Source: an uncultured Aquimarina sp. (GTDB lineage Bacteria; Bacteroidota; Bacteroidia; Flavobacteriales; Flavobacteriaceae). From it: DNA of 64,000 nt. The position numbers were made by a program, and so were the translations under genes. Of this stretch, positions 9,734 to 16,530 are shown piece after piece (within the stretch, counting starts at the first letter, position 1; every line of letters starts with the position of its first letter). The notes under the pieces were generated by a model. The model was not told the origin of the DNA and ran no database searches. It saw only the letters and a list, made by a program, of their open reading frames with translations. The stretch spans positions 124,001 through 188,000 of the forward strand of contig NZ_CANLMP010000006.1 of the NCBI RefSeq assembly GCF_947492405.1. The letters are read 5' to 3'.

Positions 9734-10417
9734 ATGAAAAAAATCATTGCCCTCGCAGTAATACTGACTACCATTACTATTGCAAACACCAAAGCACAGG
9801 AAACCGGAGAAGATGAATGGGGAGCCTGGTATATGTATTTTGGAACCAATCGAATAACAGATAAACTAAGTATTCATTCCGAAGCACAGTTTCGATTCTA
9901 TGAGGTGGCAGGTACGTTTAATCAATTATTACTGCGAACTGGTTTAAATTATCATCTCACAGAAAATGCAATTGCTACCATTGGATATGGATATATCAAT
10001 ACCGATGGAACTTTTGCGGATATCCCTGATGAAGAAAACAGTAATGAACACAGAATATTTGAGCAGTTTATTCTTAAGAACATCGTAGGAAAAGTAAAAT
10101 TCGAACATCGATATCGATTAGAACAACGTTTTATCAGCACTCAGTTTGATGATTTTACAGAGCATCGTGCACGATATCGACTGCAACTCACCTACCCTTT
10201 TAATGATAAATGGTTCCTGAATGTATACGACGAAGTTTTTATCAATCTACAAGAACCTATATTTGGTCAGAATCGATTGTATGGAGCTGTTGGGTATAAT
10301 GTACAGTCTAATTTCAGTATTCAATTAGGGTATCTGAAAAATCATTTTACAGGAGCGAATTTTGATCGATTACAGTTAGGTATCATCTATAATACCGACT
10401 TTAGGAAAAATGAATAA
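9734..10417 (+). CDS. DUF2490 outer-membrane beta-barrel protein
   Basis: A 227-residue protein with a signal peptide (residues 1-21). A repeating pattern of amphipathic strands follows, typical of DUF2490, a predicted small outer-membrane barrel family (for example EWGAWYMYFGTNRI and FEHRYRLEQRFI). The last gene of the 5.7-10.4 kb run. Function in the family is unknown; it may be a pore or lipid-handling barrel. Confidence 0.8.
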   Translation: MKKIIALAVILTTITIANTKAQETGEDEWGAWYMYFGTNRITDKLSIHSEAQFRFYEVAGTFNQLLLRTGLNYHLTENAIATIGYGYINTDGTFADIPDEENSNEHRIFEQFILKNIVGKVKFEHRYRLEQRFISTQFDDFTEHRARYRLQLTYPFNDKWFLNVYDEVFINLQEPIFGQNRLYGAVGYNVQSNFSIQLGYLKNHFTGANFDRLQLGIIYNTDFRKNE

Positions 10418-10488
10418 TTAGAGTAAGAGGTCTAAAAAGAAATTTATTATTGTCAAACTGACAATCTAAATGTTCCCATAAAGAAACC

Positions 10489-10857
10489 ATGCTAAATAAA
10501 AAACAAATTCATTCTAAAAAAGAGCTGCAAGAGTTTAGAAGGACACTAAGAAAAAATAGTACTCCCGCAGAAGTTTTTCTTTGGAAAGAATTAAAAGCGA
10601 GGAAACTAGAAGGGAAACGTTTTCAGAGGCAGCATAGTATTGAGTATTATATAGTGGATTTTTATTGTGCTTCAGAAAAGCTGGTTATTGAACTAGACGG
10701 TGAAGTTCACAATACACCCCAAGCTCAGGAAAAAGATGAAATAAGAACAAAACGACTGAATGAGTTAGGGTTTAACGTAATAAGATTCGAAAACAAAATG
10801 ATTTTCGATCATTTACCTTCTGTTTTAGCAGAAATAAAAGATAATTTTAAAACATAA
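10489..10857 (+). CDS. DUF559 / Vsr-like endonuclease domain protein
   Basis: A 122-residue single-domain protein of the DUF559 family, related to very short patch repair and PD-(D/E)xK nucleases. Visible motifs are a basic N-terminus with RRTLRKNSTPAE, then KRFQRQHSIEYYIVDFYC (the motif I/II strand with D), ELDGEVH, and LGFNVIRFENK. It has no signal peptide. It stands alone and is followed after a few bases by a 120-bp element made of nested hairpins. The biological role of stand-alone DUF559 proteins is unsettled. Confidence 0.85.
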   Translation: MLNKKQIHSKKELQEFRRTLRKNSTPAEVFLWKELKARKLEGKRFQRQHSIEYYIVDFYCASEKLVIELDGEVHNTPQAQEKDEIRTKRLNELGFNVIRFENKMIFDHLPSVLAEIKDNFKT

Positions 10858-10867
10858 ATTAAAAAAA

Positions 10868-10987
10868 GCTCCTCCCTTTATTTAAAAAGGGAGGTGGCTC
10901 AAACGCAGTTTGAGACGGAGGGTTTAACTCCCCTTTCTCCGCTTTGGGCGGATTTATTCCCCTCTTTAAAAAAGAAGGGAGCTCTTA
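10868..10987. repeat. multi-hairpin repetitive element (MITE/REP-like)
   Basis: About 120 bp of nested palindromes. Arm 1 is cctcccttt/aaagggagg (10871-10894), arm 2 ctcaaac-gca-gtttgag (10898-10914), and arm 3 tccgc/gcgga (10938-10952). The two outer ends (agctcctccctttatttaaa and the complement of tttaaaaaagaagggagct) form imperfect terminal inverted repeats. The form resembles REP or MITE-type dispersed elements. Confidence 0.7.
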
Positions 10988-11002
10988 AATAAAAAATAGA
11001 CA

Positions 11003-11575
11003 ATGATATTGACCAAAAAAGACAATCCAGCACTCTTGCTAATAGATGTGCAAAAAGGCATCAACAGTCCTGGATATTACGGTACCGAACGAAATAATCC
11101 ACAAGCAGAAAAAAATATAGAGGCCTTACTAAAAAAATGGAGAACAGAAGAGCTACCAATATATCACGTAAAACACTGCTCTACCAATCCAGAATCACCA
11201 TTAGCTAAAGGAAAACCCGGGAATGACTTCCAGGATTTTATTATACCGCAGCCTAATGAACCTGTGATCGAAAAAGATGTAAATAGTGCTTTTATCGGTA
11301 CTGATCTGAGAACACAGTTAGAAGATGCCGGCATCCAAAATCTAGTGATTGTAGGACTCACTACAGAACATTGTGTATCTACCAGCACTCGTATGGCTTC
11401 TAACTATGGATTTAATGTGTTTTTGATGGAAGATGGAGTCGCCGCTTTTGATAAAATCGGTGCTAATGGCAAACGATATGATGCCCAAATAGTTCATGAT
11501 ATAGAAATTGCAAATCTCAAGGATGAGTTTGCTACGGTTGTACAGACAGAAGATATGCTACAGGCTGTTAAGTAA
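11003..11575 (+). CDS. isochorismatase-family cysteine hydrolase
   Basis: A 190-residue cytoplasmic enzyme with the catalytic triad of the cysteine-hydrolase/isochorismatase superfamily: D15 in LLIDVQKG, K91 in IEKDVNSAF, and C124 in TTEHCVSTSTRMA. The cis-peptide region before the cysteine (VIVGLTTEHC) is intact. Members hydrolyse amides such as nicotinamide, ureidoacrylate or carbamoyl-sarcosine; the exact substrate cannot be assigned. Single gene, separated from the DUF559 gene by the hairpin element. Confidence 0.85.
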   Translation: MILTKKDNPALLLIDVQKGINSPGYYGTERNNPQAEKNIEALLKKWRTEELPIYHVKHCSTNPESPLAKGKPGNDFQDFIIPQPNEPVIEKDVNSAFIGTDLRTQLEDAGIQNLVIVGLTTEHCVSTSTRMASNYGFNVFLMEDGVAAFDKIGANGKRYDAQIVHDIEIANLKDEFATVVQTEDMLQAVK

Positions 11576-11658
11576 TATTTTACAAACCGCCTATTCATTT
11601 CTAGGTAGCAATATATTTTCTGATGCCTTGTATATTTGACATCGTTAGTAGTATAAAA

Positions 11659-12138
11659 ATGAAAAAAGTTTTAGTGTATTCAGGAGCAGTAATTGCGTTA
11701 ACTATTGTTGGCTTTGTACTGTATCCCAATTTTATGAACCTTTCCTTTTTATTTTTAAACAAAGGAGATGTAAGCATTTTCAGTAGTTCAATGAGTGGAC
11801 AATTTTCTGCACGGCTGTTCTTTGCTATTTCTATAGGTGTTATACCATTATTTTATTTATGGGTTCGATATTTTGCGAATCCTAAACATCTTCGACAAAA
11901 AATACTCACATACCTTCTTATCATTGCTGGTGGTATTCTTAGTTGGCAATGCAGCGTCATATTACTTAATTATCGATTAAAAAGGTTATCTGAATTTAAT
12001 GTAAAACCAGGAATTGAAAACTCTGTTAGTTTAGAACACCTAAATTTTGACGCTTATCTATTAGTAGGATACGCAGTTGGTACTATCCTAAGCATTCTTA
12101 TTTTCCGGAATCAGAATGTTCAAACAGATAACGTATAA
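11659..12138 (+). CDS. four-helix integral membrane protein of unknown function
   Basis: Starting at the ATG at 11659 (MKKVLVYSG) gives 159 residues with four predicted transmembrane segments near 5-25, 53-72, 82-105 and 130-150. An upstream ATG at 11623 in the same frame would add 12 non-hydrophobic residues and is less likely. No domain is recognised. Confidence 0.6.
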   Translation: MKKVLVYSGAVIALTIVGFVLYPNFMNLSFLFLNKGDVSIFSSSMSGQFSARLFFAISIGVIPLFYLWVRYFANPKHLRQKILTYLLIIAGGILSWQCSVILLNYRLKRLSEFNVKPGIENSVSLEHLNFDAYLLVGYAVGTILSILIFRNQNVQTDNV

Positions 12139-12186
12139 ACTCCGTTCTATAGAGGGAATCCAAATCTATCACAAAACATACTATGG

Positions 12187-12206
12187 ATTCCAGTCTACAC
12201 TGGAAT
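12187..12206. repeat. short dispersed palindrome, 8-bp stem
   Basis: Perfect palindrome attccagt / actggaat with a 4-nt loop, followed by gaatgaca. It looks like a REP-type repeat unit. Confidence 0.6.
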
Positions 12207-12249
12207 GACAAAAGTAGTGAGAAAATCAAATAAAAACCCTCACCTTAAT

Positions 12250-12268
12250 CCTCTCCCTGAGGGAGAGG
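12250..12268. repeat. short dispersed palindrome, cctctccc type
   Basis: Perfect 8-bp stem with a 3-nt loop, flanked by caccttaat. It is similar in character to the first arm of the element at 10868-10987, suggesting the same broad repeat class. Confidence 0.6.
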
Positions 12269-12689
12269 AAACAAAAAACCAAAAGTTTTTCAATAAATTT
12301 TCCCCACCACTTCTCCACCCTATTTTATCAGTAATCACAAAGGCTAAGCTATTAATAGAGGGAATACTCCCGACACACTAGTACCTTCCTGTATTTTTTT
12401 CTTACAAAATAATTATCTAGTTTAGAAGTCTTACCCCTTTTTTAATAACATAAAATATAATCCAAACGATTGTGGTTTTCCGTAAAGAAGACACAGGATC
12501 CTATGGTAACTTTGTTTCTGATAGATGAGAAATATGGTTACGTTGGCAACTATATAAACACGTTGTTGTGCATAATCTGGGAAATTGCGCTGAAATTGAA
12601 CATTATGAACTAAAAACGCCAACGCACGAACAACACATTTGGTTTTTTGCCGATACATAAGCCAACGCCAGAAAAGTAATAATTGAATA

Positions 12690-13655
12690 ATGATAAAACT
12701 AACCGAAATTGGATTAACATTTACAGATGGAGACGAATGGGAAGCATTTTGTCAAAGTTGCTTAAAGATAAAACACCAACATCATAATTTTAAATCTGTC
12801 CCAGCGGATTCAGGTGGTGATTATGGTCTTGATGGTTATAATTCAATCGGTGACGCTTATCAATGTTATTGCCCAGAAAAAGAATATACTGATAAGGAAC
12901 TATACGAGCATCAAAGACATAAAATAACTACTGACATAAAAAAACTATTTGATTATCGAGTTAAATTGAGAAAAATACTCAATGGTAACAAAATAAAAAT
13001 TTGGCATTTCACTACACCTTTGATTAAATCCAAGGAATTAATTTTGCATTGTAATGCAAAGGAAAATTTAGTTAAAAGTTGGGATTTGGACTTTATAGAT
13101 AATGACTTTGAAGTTGGATTAAAAGATTACGAATATTTCCTTCCTGAAATCCCTAGCATAATTGATACAGGTAGATTATTAAAACCTATTACTTATCCTG
13201 AAATAGACTTTACGAGTGATGAACCAACTAATCAAACCATAGAAGACTTCAAAGCTGTATATGAGAATAACACCTTTGTTGAAAATGGTTTAAGAAAAAA
13301 CGCGAAGCTTTTTCCAAAAAATCCTGAAAAAGATTATGCACAAAATATAGTTGGGCTCACAGATTTACAAATTAGAGATTTTCTTATTGGTGAAGATATC
13401 CTAGAGAAGTGGTCAAATTTCAATAACAAGCTTTACGAAAAATTTGTTCGGGTTAGAGGTTCACTTGGAAAAAAAGTTGAAAAAGAAAGCCTTATCCCTG
13501 TAAATGATAACGGAAAAAAGTTAAAAGAAATAAACAGTACTGTAAAGACGCTAATTAATAAAGAATTTCATTTCTTATCTGAATCTAATAAAGAAGAACT
13601 TACAGCGTATTTGGTTTCTTTTTGGATTTTAGAATGTTCACTAGATTTTAGTTAA
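12690..13655 (+). CDS. ABC-3C-like system protein, restriction-endonuclease-like N-terminus
   Basis: A 321-residue cytoplasmic protein, first of three tightly packed genes. Residues 38-62 hold a nuclease-like pattern, SGGDYGLDGY (D48) followed by AYQCYCPE (Q58). This resembles the Mrr-like PD-(D/E)xK core, in which an acidic residue is followed by QxK. Here the lysine position is tyrosine (Y60), and a conserved-looking QRHKITTDIKK helix follows (K78). The C-terminal half is helical with no motif I know. In ABC three-component systems the first gene usually encodes the effector, and this domain is the likely effector. Family assignment rests mainly on context with the DUF3732 ATPase. Confidence 0.65.
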   Translation: MIKLTEIGLTFTDGDEWEAFCQSCLKIKHQHHNFKSVPADSGGDYGLDGYNSIGDAYQCYCPEKEYTDKELYEHQRHKITTDIKKLFDYRVKLRKILNGNKIKIWHFTTPLIKSKELILHCNAKENLVKSWDLDFIDNDFEVGLKDYEYFLPEIPSIIDTGRLLKPITYPEIDFTSDEPTNQTIEDFKAVYENNTFVENGLRKNAKLFPKNPEKDYAQNIVGLTDLQIRDFLIGEDILEKWSNFNNKLYEKFVRVRGSLGKKVEKESLIPVNDNGKKLKEINSTVKTLINKEFHFLSESNKEELTAYLVSFWILECSLDFS

Positions 13656-14117
13656 ATGAAAGAAAACAAATACATATCATTTACCGAAAGAGAAATGCCT
13701 TTGTACGTAAATTATCGACCTATGTACAAGGTATCCCAGATTCTTTTAATTCTTTATTTCAATGGATATGCAGGTAAAGCAAGTTTATTAAAGCTTCATT
13801 TATTTTCTTGGGCTTTAAAATCATATGAAAATTTAAATACTCTTAAAGATTTTGTAACGTCAAATTACCAAAAAGAGCTTCAGTTTTTTGGAATTGAGTC
13901 AACCTTAAATAGAGCTTTAAATTTAGCCTACGCTGAAAAATTGGTTGACTTTGACAAAGGTAATTATAAGCTATTAGAAAAAGGACGCAAGTTTGTAGAA
14001 CAAATTAATGAAGATGAAACTTTGTTCATAAATGAAAAACAAGTTTTGAAATTAATCGGAAAGAAAATTCCGGAAAAAATTATTAACGGATTAATAAATC
14101 AATGGAAGAATGCTTAA
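13656..14117 (+). CDS. ABC-3C-like system middle component
   Basis: A 153-residue protein starting directly after the stop of the previous gene and overlapping the next by 8 bp, so translation is probably coupled. It is helical, with a likely winged-helix region (about 24-110: SQILLILYFNGYAGKASLLKL) and no enzyme motif. Its place and size match the small middle components of ABC three-component conflict systems, which link the ATPase to the effector. The call depends on operon context. Confidence 0.6.
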   Translation: MKENKYISFTEREMPLYVNYRPMYKVSQILLILYFNGYAGKASLLKLHLFSWALKSYENLNTLKDFVTSNYQKELQFFGIESTLNRALNLAYAEKLVDFDKGNYKLLEKGRKFVEQINEDETLFINEKQVLKLIGKKIPEKIINGLINQWKNA

Positions 14118-16131
14118 AATAAGAGCCTTAAAAATAACAATCAATACTGATAAAGGTGTTTACGGAACACCACTTCTTCAGTTTAGTGATAGTTTAACAA
14201 TAATAAAAGGTTTCAACTCAACAGGAAAAAGTACTCTGTTTCAGTCAATTTTATTTTGTTTAGGATTAGAAGAGCTTATTGGAGGAAAAAACGAAAAAAC
14301 AATGCAATCTGTTCTTAAAAGTGAAATACTTAATAACGAGAATAAGATTGAAGCTAATGTAATTGAATCAAATATTCTTTTAGAAATTGAGGGCACCACT
14401 ACCGTAACAGTGAAAAGATATATTTCTAGTGAATCAAAAAAATCAGGATTGGTTGAAGTTTTTAATGGACCACTTTTAACAGATCATAAACAGTATGACT
14501 ATGTTCCAATGTATGTTCACGACAAAGGAGCAGCTGATAATAAAAATGCTTTCGGATTCCATTCTTTTCTTGAGAAATTGATGGGTTGGGAATTACCGCA
14601 AGTGCAGTACAAAGATGGAAGCTTTAGGAAATTATATCTTCAAAATATTTTTCCTAGCTTCATTATTGAACAAAAAGCAGGTTGGACAGATTTTTTAGCA
14701 ACCATTCCCTATTATGCTTTATTAGACAAGGAAACTAGAGCGTTAGAGTTTCTTCTGAATTTAGATTCTTGGAAAATACAACAACGAAAATCAAAATTAA
14801 AACAAGACAAGAATGATTTAATCTTTGATTGGAAAAATAGATACAACGAATTTAATTCTCTTGCCAACCAAATAGCGTGTGAAATAAGAGGTGTAGGAAA
14901 TCAACCTGAAATTATAAACTCTACTAATTCAGTTTATTTAGTTTATGTAACAGAGGAAAAAACATACAATGTATTAGAATATATTAACCTACTTGAAGAG
15001 GAATATGAAGAATTGGTTGATTTAGAAGTTCCAAATGTAGGCGACCAAGCAGAAAAATCCGAATTACGAATTAATCGTTTAAATGAACAATTAAGTAATT
15101 ATTCCATTAATCTCTCATCAACAATTAATAAAAAGAATTTAGCAATCAGCAAGTATAAATCTTTTCAGGAAAGACTTTTAGAACTAGAAAATGATAAGAT
15201 TCAAAACGAATATCATCTAAAAGTTAAAAAGAAAGGTGCTGAACAAGGTTTTGCAATCGCTCATGACAACTGTCCTTATTGCAGTCAAGGTCTAAATGAC
15301 TCATTACTTCCTAAAGATATTGAAATCGTGCCAATGCAGATAGAGGAAAATCTAGAATATCTTAAATCACAAATTAATTTAATTAAAATTTATATCTCAA
15401 ATCACAAAAATGATATTTCAGATTTAGAAAAACGCATTGACCTCTACAATATAAAAATTTCAGAAACTAGAAGTGATATTCGAACTCTTAAAACTCAATT
15501 GACTAGTGACAACCGATTGCCTTCAATTGAACTTATTGAAAAACGACTGAAATTAAAAGCAAGATTGGATTTGTACAGAAGAAAATATGAGGAGTTAGCT
15601 TCGTTTCAAGAAGATTTTAAAAGTTTATCTGACGAATGGGTGCAAATATTAAGTGAAGAAAAGAAATTACCTAAATCACTTTCTGCATTCGATTACAAAA
15701 AAATATCCGAGTTAGAAAGAATTTTTAAAGAACTACTTGGTGAATTTCACTATCGAAGTAAAACAATTGACAGCATAAGTATATCAAGAGATACTTTAAT
15801 GCCTGTGGTAGACAGATACTCTTTGAAATTTGATTCATCAGCAAGTGACTTTACTCGGGCTATTTGGAGTTATACGATTGCATTAAAAGAAACTTCTGAA
15901 AAATTTGATTGCAATCATCCTAAACTTTTCATACTTGACGAACCGGGGCAACAAGAAGCAGGAGATAATGACCTTCAATTTTTGTTAAAAAGATTAGGCA
16001 ATTATCATAGTACTCAATCTATTATTTTTTCTTCATTTCATCAATCTGAAAATACTTTTGAAGCCTGTACTAAAGACGTTGATTTTGAACTTATTGATTT
16101 AGGAAAAGGAAAATTTATTAAAAAAATGTAA
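14110..16131 (+). CDS. DUF3732-type Rad50/SMC-like ATPase of ABC-3C-like system
   Basis: A 673-residue ABC/SMC-type ATPase. Walker A is GFNSTGKST (34-42). Long coiled-coil segments (about 220-370 and 400-510) flank a zinc-hook-like CPYC (388-391). Walker B is LFILDE (606-611), followed by PGQQE. This architecture matches the DUF3732 family. Such ATPases are known as the sensor/motor of ABC three-component systems and related Rad50-like defence operons, thought to sense foreign nucleic acid and license an effector. It ends the three-gene operon and is followed by a hairpin repeat. Confidence 0.8.
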   Translation: MLKIRALKITINTDKGVYGTPLLQFSDSLTIIKGFNSTGKSTLFQSILFCLGLEELIGGKNEKTMQSVLKSEILNNENKIEANVIESNILLEIEGTTTVTVKRYISSESKKSGLVEVFNGPLLTDHKQYDYVPMYVHDKGAADNKNAFGFHSFLEKLMGWELPQVQYKDGSFRKLYLQNIFPSFIIEQKAGWTDFLATIPYYALLDKETRALEFLLNLDSWKIQQRKSKLKQDKNDLIFDWKNRYNEFNSLANQIACEIRGVGNQPEIINSTNSVYLVYVTEEKTYNVLEYINLLEEEYEELVDLEVPNVGDQAEKSELRINRLNEQLSNYSINLSSTINKKNLAISKYKSFQERLLELENDKIQNEYHLKVKKKGAEQGFAIAHDNCPYCSQGLNDSLLPKDIEIVPMQIEENLEYLKSQINLIKIYISNHKNDISDLEKRIDLYNIKISETRSDIRTLKTQLTSDNRLPSIELIEKRLKLKARLDLYRRKYEELASFQEDFKSLSDEWVQILSEEKKLPKSLSAFDYKKISELERIFKELLGEFHYRSKTIDSISISRDTLMPVVDRYSLKFDSSASDFTRAIWSYTIALKETSEKFDCNHPKLFILDEPGQQEAGDNDLQFLLKRLGNYHSTQSIIFSSFHQSENTFEACTKDVDFELIDLGKGKFIKKM

Positions 16132-16140
16132 TTTGTCCCG

Positions 16141-16168
16141 CTCTACGAAGTTTGCAACTTCGAAGCAA
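16141..16168. repeat. CGAAGTT hairpin repeat, copy 1
   Basis: Perfect stem cgaagtt-tgc-aacttcg at 16146-16162, ten bases after the DUF3732 stop. The same hairpin follows genes at 23598 and 27693. It may act as a terminator or be a dispersed repeat unit; there is no T-run of classic length after it. Confidence 0.65.
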
Positions 16169-16311
16169 TTTTATAACTACAAACAATAATAATTTCTGCG
16201 GTACTATTCATACTCTATAGTGTGTTATTTTTTTTTGACGATAAAATGAACTCATCAAGAAAATTCAAAAATCGAACCCATTTTAAAGAAGAATTTGCTA
16301 AGGGTTTGAGT

Positions 16312-16346
16312 GAGAAGTAAAATGGTTAAAAACATATTCTGTAAAA
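16312..16346 (+). repeat. direct repeat left of the T9SS repeat-protein gene
   Basis: agaagtaaaatggttaaaa followed by catattctgtaa recurs with a few changes at 19059-19093, just after the T9SS gene. The pair brackets that gene. Confidence 0.6.
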
Positions 16347-16530
16347 CTATATATTTGATCGAAGCAAAATGTTTGATACTTGATCATAAGGTCTTTTAAT
16401 TTTTGCCAATACACTATATTTTTATAAATTGAATAAAATATAAAAATAAGCGGAGAGGTATAATGATATAAGTATAATTGCCTTTTTTCGACACTTGTAG
16501 TAAGTCTTATAAACCATAAAAAAAATCTAC
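16347..16530. other. upstream region of the T9SS repeat-protein gene
   Basis: AT-rich region between the left direct repeat and the T9SS gene (the whole gene-free interval is 16132-16530). A TATATTTTT run near 16425 is a weak -7 candidate. No consensus TAnnTTTG promoter with a TTG partner is evident. Confidence 0.35.

Larger units (their letters stand above)
12139..12689. other. gene-free stretch with dispersed palindromes and leader-like repeat
   Basis: 551 bp without a convincing gene. It holds two perfect palindromes: attccagt-ctac-actggaat at 12187-12206 and cctctccc-tga-gggagagg at 12250-12268. At 12538-12580 it also holds a copy of the leader-like repeat (TTAC-TTGG-A-CTATATAA pattern) that precedes other genes in this zone. 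A 75-codon minus-strand ORF here is judged spurious. Confidence 0.6.

Noticed and set aside
12431..12658. 75-codon minus-strand ORF
   Set aside because: It lies in a repeat-containing gap, has no ribosome-binding or promoter signal and no domain, and reads through a leader repeat.
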